Shown here piece by piece: positions 48,441-57,992 of a stretch of DNA of 58,997 nt (position 1 is its first letter; every line of letters starts with the position of its first letter). The notes under the pieces were generated by a model that saw only the letters and a program-made list of their open reading frames with translations, did no database searches and was not told where the DNA came from. Origin of the DNA: Bacteroidales bacterium (GTDB lineage Bacteria > Bacteroidota > Bacteroidia > Bacteroidales > WCHB1-69); assembly GCA_016285145.1 (NCBI GenBank), contig JAEEQE010000015.1, positions 1 to 58,997 of the forward strand. Reading direction: 5' to 3'. The position numbers were made by a program, and so were the translations under genes.

Positions 48441-48448
48441 TATCTTTG
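48441..48448 (+). promoter_or_regulatory. -7 promoter element for the parC operon
   Basis: TATCTTTG followed by C, 26 bases before the ATG at 48475. It begins one base after the T run of the preceding terminator. Confidence 0.65.
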
Positions 48449-48474
48449 CCGCCTGAAAAACCAAACCTGAACCT

Positions 48475-51189
48475 ATGTCGAAAGATACCCCCGATGTTGA
48501 CGAGGAGGTGGTCCTCCCCGACAACGAACCTGAAACCTCGGATCTTCATAAAGTCATCTACGTCCAATCCATGTACAAGGAGTGGTTCTTGGACTATGCT
48601 TCATACGTTATTCTGGACCGTGCTTTCCCGGATGTGTACGACGGGCTTAAGCCGGTGCAGCGCCGCATTCTTCATTCGATGGACGAGTTGGAGGATGGCC
48701 GTTACAACAAGGTGGCCAACGTGGTGGGCAACACCATGAAGTACCACCCGCATGGCGACGCCTCCATCTACGCCGCCTTGGTCCAGTTAGGCCAGAAAGG
48801 ACTGGTGATTGACACCCAGGGAAACTGGGGTAACATTTTGACCGGCGACCCGGCTGCTGCTGCCCGTTACATTGAGGCACGCCTCTCCAAGTTCGCCTTG
48901 GAGGTTGTCTTCAACCACAAGACCACCGAGTGGCAGGTCTCCTACGACGGGCGCAACAAAGAGCCCATCGCGCTGCCCATCAAGTTCCCGCTGCTGCTCG
49001 CGCAAGGCGTGGAGGGTGTGGGCGTGGGCATGTCCACCAAGATTCTGCCGCACAACTTCAACGAGCTTATCGACGCCTCCATCCACATCCTGCGGGGCGA
49101 GGAATTCGAGCTCTATCCCGATTTTCCCACGGGCGGCACGGCGGATGTGAGCCGCTACAACGACGGCGCACAGGGCGGCAAGGTGCGCAACCGCGCGAAA
49201 ATCAACATCGTGGATAATAAGACGTTGGTCATCACGGAAATACCCTACGGCACCACGACGGGCAAGCTGATCTCCGAATCCAAGAGCTCCATTACTGCCG
49301 CTGTGGAAATGGGTAAGCTGAAAATCAAGAAGATAGACGATAATACCGCCGAGCATGTGGAGATATACCTGCATCTGCAGGCGGGTGTCTCCCCCGATCA
49401 GACCATCGACGCCCTCTACGCCTTCACCGACTGCGAGATCACCTATTCCACCAACGCCTGCGTGATCTGGAACGGCAAGCCTGTCTTTACCAATGTGAAG
49501 GAGATTCTCCGCATCAATACCGAGAACACGGTGAATCTGCTCCGCCGCGAGCTGGAAATCGAGTTGGACGAGCTGAAGCAGAAATGGCACAAAATCTCTT
49601 TGGAGAAAATCTTCTTTGAGAAAAAGATTTACAAGGAATTGGAAAAAGAGAATGTGGAATCGTGGGAGGTACAGGTGGACAACATCGAGCGTGCCTTCGA
49701 TCCCTACCGTTCGCTCTTCCGCCAGGAGATCACCCGCGAGGATGTGCTCGCCCTCTGCGAGAAACCGGTACGCAAGATCTCCATCTTCGACATCAAGAAG
49801 GCCGAACAGGATATCGCCGACCTGGAACTGGCGATGGATGAGGTGCAGAACCATCTCGACCATCTGATCGACTATGCCGTCAACTATTTCCGCCAACTGA
49901 AGAAAAAATACGGGGCCGGTCGCGAACGCCTTACCGAACTCAAGAGTTTCGACAATATCGTGGCTTCCACGGTGGCGGTGGCCAACCAGAAACTCTATGT
50001 GGACAAGAAGGAGGGCTTTGTGGGTACCGCTCTGAAAAAGGACGAGGGCGTGGAGTATGCCTGCGACTGCTCTGACCTGGACGAGATCATCGTTTTCCAT
50101 GAGAATGGGAAATTCTCCATCAGCAAGGTGGCCGGCAAGCATTTCTTCGGCAAGAACATCATCCACGTGGAGGTTTTCAAGCGGGGCGATGACCGGCGCA
50201 TTTACAATATGGTCTATCAGAACGGCACCAACGGTCCGGCCATGGTGAAGCGTTTTGCCATCGGCGGCATCTCGCGCGACAAGGAGTACGACCTCACCAA
50301 GGGCAAGCCCGGCTCCAAGGTGCTCTATTTCACCTCCAATCCCAACGGCGAGGCGGAAGTGATACGCGTGAAACTGAAACCCAAACCCAAACTCAAGAAG
50401 AAGGAATTTGATTACGATTTCAGCCAGCTGTTAGTGAAGAGCCGTTCCGCATTGGGCAACCTGCTGACGCATTATCCCATCGCGCACATCTCGATGAGCC
50501 AGGAGGGCGTCTCCACGCTGAGCGCCATCAACGTCTATTACGAAGAGGCGGTGATGCGTCTCAATAACGATGGCCGTGGAACCTTGTTGGGTGCCTTTAA
50601 AGAGGATGATAAGATTTTAACGGTTTATAAATCAGGAAACTATCGTGTAATTGGCTTTGATCTGTCCAACCATTTTGATGATGACTTGGGGATGATCCGG
50701 AAGTGGAATCCGAACTTGCGTATCACGTTGGTCTATTATCAGAAAAAGGAGGACAAATATTTCATGAAGCGACTCGCGCCCGACGACATGCGCAAACGTG
50801 TGGACTTTGCACCGGACGACGGCGACACGACCATCATCGGCATTTCGGTGGATTACCTGCCGCAAATCAAAGTGGTTTACAGGGAGAAAAAAGCGGAGGA
50901 GGACAGTGAGGAAATCATTTCTTGTGCTGAATTTGTTGAGGTCATGAGCTCCAAAGCTCGTGGCAAGCGCATCAACTACCCGAATATCAAGAAGGTGGTC
51001 TTCATTGAACCGCTGCCCTATGAGGAACCGGAAGAGGAACCGCAGGAGGAAGAAGAACCGGAAGAGGAGAAGAGTGTTGAGAATGTGGATGATGCAGTAG
51101 CCAAAGCCATTTTCAAGGATATTACGGTGGAAAAAACAGACAAAACGCCTTCGCCGGAGGATGAAGGCGACCAACTGAGCCTTTTCTGA
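48475..51189 (+). CDS. parC: DNA topoisomerase IV subunit A (GyrA/ParC family)
   Basis: 904 residues. The breakage-reunion domain holds the catalytic Y132 in AAARYIEARLSKF, preceded by KPVQRRILHSMDEL (about 60-73) and KYHPHGDASIYAALV (about 89-103). A coiled-coil tower (about 330-480) and a C-terminal beta-propeller-like part (about 500-830) follow. The tail from about 845 is very acidic and ends in QLSLF, a perfect sliding-clamp-binding pentapeptide. The positions of the quinolone-anchoring Ser and acidic residue hold A96 and A100. ParC over GyrA is favoured by the short divergent C-terminal part. parE is not in the window. Its stop overlaps the start of the peroxidase gene (TGATG). Confidence 0.93.
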   Translation: MSKDTPDVDEEVVLPDNEPETSDLHKVIYVQSMYKEWFLDYASYVILDRAFPDVYDGLKPVQRRILHSMDELEDGRYNKVANVVGNTMKYHPHGDASIYAALVQLGQKGLVIDTQGNWGNILTGDPAAAARYIEARLSKFALEVVFNHKTTEWQVSYDGRNKEPIALPIKFPLLLAQGVEGVGVGMSTKILPHNFNELIDASIHILRGEEFELYPDFPTGGTADVSRYNDGAQGGKVRNRAKINIVDNKTLVITEIPYGTTTGKLISESKSSITAAVEMGKLKIKKIDDNTAEHVEIYLHLQAGVSPDQTIDALYAFTDCEITYSTNACVIWNGKPVFTNVKEILRINTENTVNLLRRELEIELDELKQKWHKISLEKIFFEKKIYKELEKENVESWEVQVDNIERAFDPYRSLFRQEITREDVLALCEKPVRKISIFDIKKAEQDIADLELAMDEVQNHLDHLIDYAVNYFRQLKKKYGAGRERLTELKSFDNIVASTVAVANQKLYVDKKEGFVGTALKKDEGVEYACDCSDLDEIIVFHENGKFSISKVAGKHFFGKNIIHVEVFKRGDDRRIYNMVYQNGTNGPAMVKRFAIGGISRDKEYDLTKGKPGSKVLYFTSNPNGEAEVIRVKLKPKPKLKKKEFDYDFSQLLVKSRSALGNLLTHYPIAHISMSQEGVSTLSAINVYYEEAVMRLNNDGRGTLLGAFKEDDKILTVYKSGNYRVIGFDLSNHFDDDLGMIRKWNPNLRITLVYYQKKEDKYFMKRLAPDDMRKRVDFAPDDGDTTIIGISVDYLPQIKVVYREKKAEEDSEEIISCAEFVEVMSSKARGKRINYPNIKKVVFIEPLPYEEPEEEPQEEEEPEEEKSVENVDDAVAKAIFKDITVEKTDKTPSPEDEGDQLSLF

Positions 51190-52316
51190 TGGCTGCTTAC
51201 AGGACATATACGGCTGTGTGTTCCCGGCACGTGTTGCTGGCGACAGTCGTTGTGCTTCTTCTGCTGTCGGCTTGTCGTCATGTGGATCCCCCAACGCCGT
51301 ACAATATTCCGATACCACCTGGTTTTCCGACTCATTTGAACATCCCCGCCGACAATCCGATGACGGAGGAGGGCGTGGCGTTAGGCCGGATGCTTTTCGA
51401 AGACCCGCATCTGTGTGGTTACCAAGGCACAAATCCTGACTCCTTGATGTCGTGTGCCACTTGCCATGTAAGAGCGCATAATTATGATATAGGTACTGAC
51501 AATCCCCGCTTTCCGGACGGAGTGGCGTGCGGTCGCACGACCGGCATCGCCACCCGCCACAATGTGATGCCGCTCATGAACTTGGTTTTCAATCAGGAAG
51601 GCTATTTCTGGAACGGAAGCGTGAACGCGCAGAATCCCAATCCGCAGATGCGTACCATTGAAGATGTTGTGCGTATGGCGATCGTGGCTCCCGATGAGAT
51701 GTGCGGCACTGAGGCGGCAGCAGTGGCGGCCATCCGGGCTGACAGCCGCTATCCCGAAATGTTCATGAAGGCTTTTGGCTCGGAAGGAATCACTATGGAA
51801 CGCATCCAAAAGGCCATCGCGCAGTATGTGCGTTCGTTAGTGTCGGCCAACGCCAAGTTCGACCGTTATCTGCAAGGCAAAGAGCAGCTCACCCCGCAGG
51901 AACTGCACGGCTATGTGCTGTTTACCACGGAAGAGGGGGCCGACTGTTTCCATTGTCATGGCAGTGACGGCTCGCCGCTTTTTACTACTAATTTGTTTTA
52001 TAACAATGGGTTGGATGCAGCCTTTACGGATGATTACGACCGTTTTGGCTATACGGGCGATCTTATGGACAGGGGGGCGTATCGAGCTCCCTCGTTGCGC
52101 AATGTGGCTGTGTCGGCGCCGTACATGCACGACGGGCGCTTCAAGACCTTGGACGAAGTGCTGACCTTTTACAATGAGGGCCTCCAGTATTCGCCCTGCG
52201 TAAGCCCGTTGATGCACAAGGTGCAGGAGGGTGGGCGGCACCTTTCGCCATCGGAACTGGCGGATCTGAAAGCCTTTCTGGAAACGCTGACGGATGAGGA
52301 GTTTTTGGAGAAATGA
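51189..52316 (+). CDS. Di-haem cytochrome c peroxidase (MauG/CcpA-like) lipoprotein
   Basis: 375 residues. The N-terminus (LLATVVVLLLLSACRHV) ends in a lipobox, C29, so the protein is likely lipid-anchored in the periplasm. Two haem c sites: CATCH (about 90-94) and CFHCH (about 253-257), plus the typical LGRMLFEDPHL, LMNLVFNQEGYFWNG and APYMHDGRFKTLDEVL near the end. It should reduce H2O2 to water with electrons from a c-type carrier. Translation is coupled to parC (TGATG) and the GH106-like gene starts 8 bases after its stop; this order has no obvious functional sense. Confidence 0.93.
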   Translation: MAAYRTYTAVCSRHVLLATVVVLLLLSACRHVDPPTPYNIPIPPGFPTHLNIPADNPMTEEGVALGRMLFEDPHLCGYQGTNPDSLMSCATCHVRAHNYDIGTDNPRFPDGVACGRTTGIATRHNVMPLMNLVFNQEGYFWNGSVNAQNPNPQMRTIEDVVRMAIVAPDEMCGTEAAAVAAIRADSRYPEMFMKAFGSEGITMERIQKAIAQYVRSLVSANAKFDRYLQGKEQLTPQELHGYVLFTTEEGADCFHCHGSDGSPLFTTNLFYNNGLDAAFTDDYDRFGYTGDLMDRGAYRAPSLRNVAVSAPYMHDGRFKTLDEVLTFYNEGLQYSPCVSPLMHKVQEGGRHLSPSELADLKAFLETLTDEEFLEK

Positions 52317-52323
52317 AGATAAT

Positions 52324-55296
52324 ATGTTTAAACTAAGATTGATAAAGATTTTCCTGCCGCTTCTCTGCCTCACCTTTGGGCAGTTGGGCGCACAGATTCA
52401 GGAGCCTCTGCTGCCCACCACGGAGAAACTGTACGATGTTTTCCGCACACCGGAGAACCGTTACCGTCCCATGGTGCGCTGGTGGTGGAACGGCAATCGA
52501 GTGGATTCCGCCGAGCTGGTGCGCGAGCTGCGCCTGCTGAAGGAGGCTGGCATCGGCGGGGTGGAGATCAACCCCGTGGAGTTCCCACGCCGCACCGACA
52601 GTCTGAATATCCCCGCGCTGGACTGGCTCAGCGACCCTTGGATGGACATGCTGCGCGTGACCTTCAACGAGGCGGAACGTTTAGGGATGACCTGCGACCT
52701 GATTGTGGGCAGCGGCTGGCCCTTCGGCGGCGAGTTCGTGCCCGAAAACGACCGAAGCACCATCCTTATGAACTACACCAAGGCGGTGACAGGTCCCTGC
52801 ACGGTGGAAATGCGCGAGGCCGACATCTTTGCTGAAGCCGACCCGCACGTCAATTCCTCTTATAAGGGACATACGTTCCATTTGTACAACATGTTGCTGA
52901 TACCCACGCCCTGCAACAACCTCTTGGACGTGCGCTCGCTCGCATCCACCCGTGACGCGGATGGTGTCTATCGTTTCAATGTGCCAGCGGGCAGTTACAC
53001 GATTTCGGCTCTGGTGGTCATCCGAGGCTTCATGGCCGTGATGAACGGTGCCCCCGGCGCATCGGGCCCCGTGGTCGATCACTACAACCGGCAGGCCGTG
53101 CGCAACTACTTCGAACACATGTCTTCCGCTATCGAAAAGCATCTTGGCAAATCATTGTCCGCACATTTAAGGGCTTTGTTTATTGATAGTTTTGAATTGG
53201 AAGGCGCCAACTGGAACGACCGTTTTGCCGAAGACTTCCAAAGTCGTTATCATTATGATGTGACGCCCTATCTTCCGTTTTTTCTGCGCAAAACCAAAGG
53301 CATGGGCGATCCGGTGAACTATCTGCCGCCGGTAGAAGTGGGTGAAGCCCAGCAAGATACGGTGGAGCGCGTGCGGTATGATTTCGAGCAGTTGAAGGCG
53401 GAGAAACTTTTGGTGATGTTGCGGGATTTCAACGCTTGGTGTCACGCGCACGGCGTCCGCTCACGCGCCCAGGCCTACGGGCGCAACCTTTTCCCGCTGG
53501 AAAGCAGCCTCATGGTGGACATCCCCGAGTGCGAATCCTGGACCATGACCTGGACCCGCCACAAGTTAGGCGAGGAGATGTCGGAGAAGGATTACCGGAA
53601 GGGTAGGGCTTATACGATGGTCAATAAATATGTGTCGTCGGCGGCGCACCTGGCCGGGAAGCCCCTCGTGAGCTGCGAGGAGATGACTAACACCTACACG
53701 GTCTTTAACATGACCCTGCAGCAGTTGAAGATCGGCGGCGACCAAACTGCCATCTCCGGCGTGAACCATACGGTCTTCCACGGCTTCAACTACTCGCCGC
53801 CGCAAGCGCCGTTTCCGGGGTGGATCCAGTACGGGGCCTTCTACAACGAACGCAACAACTGGTGGCCCTATTTCCGCAAATACACCGACTACAAAGCTCG
53901 CTTGTCGGCTGTGCTCCAGAATGTTACCTATCAGGCTGACATTGCCATCCTGAACCCCATCGGCGACATGTGGAGCACCCTCGGCATGCAAAACGAACCG
54001 TTTCCGTCACGGACCATAGTGCCTTACAAGACGTTCATTTGGGAGGCTGTCAGCAAGTGCGGCGGTGACGCCGATTATGTTACGGAAAGCATTTTGAAGA
54101 ACGCTGAAATCCGTGACGGACAACTATGCTACGGCCCTTGCAAGTACAAGTTGTTGATTTTGACCAATGTGGAGAGAATCACTCCCGAGGCGGCGCATAA
54201 AATCCTCGATTTCGCGCAGCAGGGCGGTCGTGTGCTCTGCATCGAAACCGTGCCCGACAGGTCATTGGGCATGTATGTGGCCCCGCCTATCGACAACCAT
54301 CAGGCGGACAGCATCGTACACGCTTGCATGGCCCGTCTGCAGGCGATGGACAGCACCCGCTTTGTCTTCGCCCATAAGCCGGACAGCAATTTTCTGAACT
54401 GGTATCAAGGGCTGATGCAACATTATAATTTGCCTCATGTCTTGGAAATTGACCATCCCAATCCCTATCTGATGCAAAACCATTATCGCACAGCGGATGG
54501 TAGCGATGTCTTCTTCTTCGCCAATGCTAATTGTTATAATGACGTGGAAGTGAATGTGTTGGTGGATTCGTCTGTCTTGTTCTCCAATGGAAAGAATAGA
54601 CGTTCATTATACCGTTGGGATCCGGAGACCGGCTCTGAAACCCCGTTTTGTTTTTCGGAGTCGGAAGACAGACTGTTCTTGTCATTGAAGCCCGCTCAAT
54701 CGCTCATGTTGGTTTTCCGGAAAAAAGGAAATCTGCAGGAAGGATGTGTAAGCCATGCCATTCCGCAGGGGTCGTTGCCTGAGAAATACAGTGTGTGCAA
54801 GGTGATTCCGCTGTCCGCTGATTGGAATGTGCAATTCCGTCATAGTCTCTTGGATACGGTTTGGACCATCCGGATGGATTCCTTGAAGGACCTCAATAAG
54901 ATTGACTCGCTGCGCACTTTCACCGGCAGGGTGGTGTATAAAAAAGATTTTTATATAAAAAAATTATCGGGAAAAAGGCTGTACGGATTGGTTTTGGGCT
55001 TGGTGGAAGGCGTGGCGGAACTCTATGTGAATGGAACTTGTCTTGACACCCTTTGGTATTGCACTCCTCAAAAATATGAGATTGGAAAATATCTGCATAA
55101 GGGAAAAAATGAACTTGAAGTTCGGGTTACGACCACCATGGGCAACTATCTGAAAACGTGGACGGAACGTCCGGATGTGCAGCATTGGGTGAACCGGAAG
55201 GGTAGGGAGCAGTGGTGGCAGCCGATGGGTTGGGTGGGCCCGTGCCGGTTGTATGAGGTTATGAAAATCGACAAGATCCGGGTAAGAATCCCGTAA
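52324..55296 (+). CDS. GH106-like glycoside hydrolase (alpha-L-rhamnosidase-type)
   Basis: 990 residues from the ATG at 52324 with a signal peptide (about 8-23, IFLPLLCLTFGQLGAQ). The opening RPMVRWWWNGNRVD ... LLKEAGIGGVEINPVEFP and GMTCDLIVGSGWPFGGEFVP are characteristic of GH106/PF17132 enzymes, a TIM-barrel domain of about 450 residues. Later parts include a second barrel-like segment (VSCEEMTNTY, FHGFNYSPPQ) and C-terminal beta-sandwiches (VVYKKDFYI ... ELYVNGTCLDTLW; WWQPMGWVGPCRLYEV). GH106 members remove L-rhamnose from pectic glycans, but specificity is not certain and no polysaccharide utilisation genes (susC/susD) are nearby. Confidence 0.85.
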   Translation: MFKLRLIKIFLPLLCLTFGQLGAQIQEPLLPTTEKLYDVFRTPENRYRPMVRWWWNGNRVDSAELVRELRLLKEAGIGGVEINPVEFPRRTDSLNIPALDWLSDPWMDMLRVTFNEAERLGMTCDLIVGSGWPFGGEFVPENDRSTILMNYTKAVTGPCTVEMREADIFAEADPHVNSSYKGHTFHLYNMLLIPTPCNNLLDVRSLASTRDADGVYRFNVPAGSYTISALVVIRGFMAVMNGAPGASGPVVDHYNRQAVRNYFEHMSSAIEKHLGKSLSAHLRALFIDSFELEGANWNDRFAEDFQSRYHYDVTPYLPFFLRKTKGMGDPVNYLPPVEVGEAQQDTVERVRYDFEQLKAEKLLVMLRDFNAWCHAHGVRSRAQAYGRNLFPLESSLMVDIPECESWTMTWTRHKLGEEMSEKDYRKGRAYTMVNKYVSSAAHLAGKPLVSCEEMTNTYTVFNMTLQQLKIGGDQTAISGVNHTVFHGFNYSPPQAPFPGWIQYGAFYNERNNWWPYFRKYTDYKARLSAVLQNVTYQADIAILNPIGDMWSTLGMQNEPFPSRTIVPYKTFIWEAVSKCGGDADYVTESILKNAEIRDGQLCYGPCKYKLLILTNVERITPEAAHKILDFAQQGGRVLCIETVPDRSLGMYVAPPIDNHQADSIVHACMARLQAMDSTRFVFAHKPDSNFLNWYQGLMQHYNLPHVLEIDHPNPYLMQNHYRTADGSDVFFFANANCYNDVEVNVLVDSSVLFSNGKNRRSLYRWDPETGSETPFCFSESEDRLFLSLKPAQSLMLVFRKKGNLQEGCVSHAIPQGSLPEKYSVCKVIPLSADWNVQFRHSLLDTVWTIRMDSLKDLNKIDSLRTFTGRVVYKKDFYIKKLSGKRLYGLVLGLVEGVAELYVNGTCLDTLWYCTPQKYEIGKYLHKGKNELEVRVTTTMGNYLKTWTERPDVQHWVNRKGREQWWQPMGWVGPCRLYEVMKIDKIRVRIP

Positions 55297-55358
55297 AAAA
55301 GGAGCTATGAAAAAATGTTAAATATGAGCGGAATGCGGGATGTTAAACAAATTAATTG

Positions 55359-55366
55359 TATTTTTG
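55359..55366 (+). promoter_or_regulatory. -7 promoter element for 55405 gene
   Basis: TATTTTTG followed by C, 38 bases before the ATG at 55405. Confidence 0.62.
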
Positions 55367-55404
55367 CCGCCAGTTTTGAAAATTAATCAATAAAATCAGA
55401 TAAA

Positions 55405-56115
55405 ATGAAAAAACAGATTTCTTTGTGGATGACTCTCATCCTGTTGTTTGGAACCGTTGTCACGTTTGCACAAAAGCCGTTTGCCGGCACCATCACGTTT
55501 GAAACCACAGCCGAAGGGACGGATGATCCTAATATTGCCGCACAGCTGTCCGAGCTCTCCCAGGAGGTTATTGTGATGGGTAACAATACCCGCACGAATA
55601 TGAGCCAGCCCGGCATTGATGTCATTTCAATCTCCAATGGTGACTATAATCTGAAAACCACGGTGATCGACATCCCCGGATATGGCAAGTATTATATCGA
55701 GCAGGATGCTGAAAAACTGAAAAAGGCTTTTGAAACGGTGAAATTCGATTACAAATACACCGACGAAACCAAAACCATTGCCGGATACAATTGCAAGAAG
55801 GTGAATGTTACGGCCACAGATCTGGAATCGGATGAAGAGAGCACGGTAGTGCTTTGGGTGACAGAGGATCTGATGACGGGTGCTAACATTAATTTCGGCG
55901 AATATCCTGGCTTGAAAGGCTATGTGATGCGTACGGAAGTAAAAAGAGAGGTGGAAGGTAGCGAGATCACGATCATTGTGCAAGCCACTTCGGTGAAACC
56001 CGACAAGAAAGTGAAACCCACGACATTCCTTCGTCCGTCGGATGCTAAGTCTTTTGATGATGCTCCCGAAGATTTGAAGAAGATGCTCGGTATGGGCGGG
56101 GACGACGAGGAGTAA
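55405..56115 (+). CDS. Exported DUF4412-like protein
   Basis: 236 residues with a signal peptide (hydrophobic core about 6-20, ending VTFAQ). The mature part starts with KPFAGTITFET and continues with QEVIVMGNNTRTNMSQPGID, KYYIEQDAEKLKK, TKTIAGYNCKKVNV and LWVTEDLMTGANINFGEYPG; this is the pattern of periplasmic beta-rich DUF4412/GLPGLI-type proteins, which resemble LolA/outer-membrane trafficking folds. The end is acidic (GMGGDDEE). Function is not known. The DUF4954 gene follows after 19 bases in the same transcript. Confidence 0.75.
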   Translation: MKKQISLWMTLILLFGTVVTFAQKPFAGTITFETTAEGTDDPNIAAQLSELSQEVIVMGNNTRTNMSQPGIDVISISNGDYNLKTTVIDIPGYGKYYIEQDAEKLKKAFETVKFDYKYTDETKTIAGYNCKKVNVTATDLESDEESTVVLWVTEDLMTGANINFGEYPGLKGYVMRTEVKREVEGSEITIIVQATSVKPDKKVKPTTFLRPSDAKSFDDAPEDLKKMLGMGGDDEE

Positions 56116-56134
56116 AACGCAAAAGGTATATCCT

Positions 56135-57814
56135 ATGGAAAACACCTGGCGTGCCTTATCCGCTCAGGAAATTGAGCAGTTGGAAAAACAACTCAACAGT
56201 GCCGACGACTGGAACTTGGTTTCAGTCGTTGACGCTTTTAAGGCAGATGGTATTCACCGTACGCATTTCGGCGGGAATGTCTTTATTGGAGCCGATGTGC
56301 GGATTGCAAACGTCGGTCATTTGGCTGGTTACCGCCTTGAGGAGGGGTGCTGCCTGCAGAATGTGGGCGAGCTTTCCTTCACGGGCTATCGCTTTGATTT
56401 TCCCGTGGAGATCTGCAACGAGGACGGCTCGCACACGATCACCGCTTGTCCGGATATGACGACGACGGATGCTTGTCTGGCCGCTATCGTTGCGGCGGAC
56501 CATCCCTTGCGCTCCATTCGAGCCTCCGCGGCGGCGTATGCGGCTATGACCGTGGGCGTTATTGGCCGCGGAACGCTAATCCGCAACGTGCAGGCGGTGC
56601 GCGATTGCTATGTGGGCGAGAACGCGCTCCTGTCGGAATGCACGCTGGTGGAGAATCTCTTTGTGCACTCGTCCGCCGACGAACCCACGCGCTTGGGTGC
56701 CGGCGTGATTGCCCACAATGCGGTCTTGGGATTGCAAAACGAGATTGATACACACGCTGTTGTGCGCAATGTGGTCACCGGAAGCCATGTGTCGCTGACC
56801 GACGGCTTGCGGATCTCGCACACGGTGGTGGGCGACAATTCGCACCTGGCCTGCTGCGAGGTGCTCCATGCGCTGATATTCCCCTTCCATGAGCAACACC
56901 ACAACAACTCGTTCCTTATTGCTGCGAGATTGCAGGGGCAGACCAATGTGGCCGCTGGTGCCACCCTGGGATCCAACCACAACGGACGTATGAACGACTG
57001 CGACCTGGTGGCAGGGCGCGGCTTCTGGCCCGGATTGTGCGTCTCGGTGAAATTCCCGAGCCGCTTCGCCTCCTATACGCTGATGGCCAAGGGCGATTAT
57101 CCATACGAGATCAACCTCAAGCTGCCCTTCTGTCTGCTGAATAACAATGTGCATGACAATGTGTTGGAAATCATGCCTGCCTTTTGGTGGATGTATAATG
57201 CCTTCGCCTTGCGGCGCAATGCGCAGAAATTCGTCCAGCGCGACCATCGCAAAGTGGTCAGCCAGTATATACAAACATCGCCTCTTGCGCCGGATACGGT
57301 GCAGGAGATCATGGATGCGCTGAACCTGATGCGTCTGGAAGACGAAGCCCTGACGCAGGGGGTGGAGCGTTCCAAACGTGCGGTGCGTATCCTCAAGAAG
57401 TCGGAATCCGAAGCCGCCTATCGGGAAATGCTGCTGTATTATGTGGTGAATACCCTGAAAGTGGCATACGACAGCGATCCTCTCCAGCTGTTGCAGATGG
57501 TGAAACAGGCGGAACGGAAAGCATGGGCCAATGTGGGAGGTCAGCTGATGCTTCAAACGGAGGTTGACAAGCTGTTGCAGCAGCCCTCTCCCGACTGGAA
57601 GGCCTTGCATGAGCATTATCGGGAACTGTGGGAACGCTATGAACAGGACAACCGCCAGAATGCCTGTTTCGTGCTCAAGTATCTGTGCGATGCCAAGCCG
57701 AACCTTGAGAAATTGCAGATGCTCTTTAAGGAGGGCACGGAGGTGGCAGCCCGGTTTGAGGCCCGTGCCGATGCCGAGCGTGCGCGGGATCTGGCTGCGA
57801 TAGGTGTGTTGTGA
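56135..57814 (+). CDS. DUF4954-family left-handed beta-helix protein
   Basis: 559 residues without signal peptide. The N-terminal two thirds contain hexapeptide-like turns (VFIGADVRIANVGHLAGYRL, TLIRNVQAVRDCYVGENALL, LGAGVIAHNAVLGLQNEI, DGLRISHTVVGDNSHLACCE) as in left-handed beta-helix acyl- and nucleotidyltransferases. SNHNGRMNDCDLVAGRGFWPGL and KLPFCLLNNNVHDNVLEIMP are typical of DUF4954. The C-terminal about 180 residues are helical. Related to sugar-nucleotide enzymes by fold, but no catalytic function is established. I recall family members often near 650 residues, so this one may be somewhat short. Confidence 0.83.
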   Translation: MENTWRALSAQEIEQLEKQLNSADDWNLVSVVDAFKADGIHRTHFGGNVFIGADVRIANVGHLAGYRLEEGCCLQNVGELSFTGYRFDFPVEICNEDGSHTITACPDMTTTDACLAAIVAADHPLRSIRASAAAYAAMTVGVIGRGTLIRNVQAVRDCYVGENALLSECTLVENLFVHSSADEPTRLGAGVIAHNAVLGLQNEIDTHAVVRNVVTGSHVSLTDGLRISHTVVGDNSHLACCEVLHALIFPFHEQHHNNSFLIAARLQGQTNVAAGATLGSNHNGRMNDCDLVAGRGFWPGLCVSVKFPSRFASYTLMAKGDYPYEINLKLPFCLLNNNVHDNVLEIMPAFWWMYNAFALRRNAQKFVQRDHRKVVSQYIQTSPLAPDTVQEIMDALNLMRLEDEALTQGVERSKRAVRILKKSESEAAYREMLLYYVVNTLKVAYDSDPLQLLQMVKQAERKAWANVGGQLMLQTEVDKLLQQPSPDWKALHEHYRELWERYEQDNRQNACFVLKYLCDAKPNLEKLQMLFKEGTEVAARFEARADAERARDLAAIGVL

Positions 57815-57822
57815 TGATTGGT

Positions 57823-57985
57823 TTAGAGTTGAGAGATTAGGGTTTAGAGTTTTGTAGGAGTTAAGAAACTAAGAAGTTAAGAAACTAAGAAGTTAAGAAC
57901 TAAAGAACTAAAGAACTAAAGAACTAAAGCTAATAGCTAACGGCCAACGGCTAACGGCCAATTGCCAATCCAACCCAATCCATCA
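57823..57985. repeat. Composite intergenic repeat block (direct copy 1)
   Basis: Modules in order: GTTTAGAGTTGAGAG/ATTAGGGTTTAGAG, GAGTTAAGAAACTAAGAAG, four AAAGAACTAAAG words, CTAACGGCCAACGGC, and GCCAATCCAACCCAATCC. The same order, 40 bases shorter, occurs at 58740-58870, and inverted at 17999-18160. Confidence 0.75.
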
Positions 57986-57992
57986 GCGTTCC

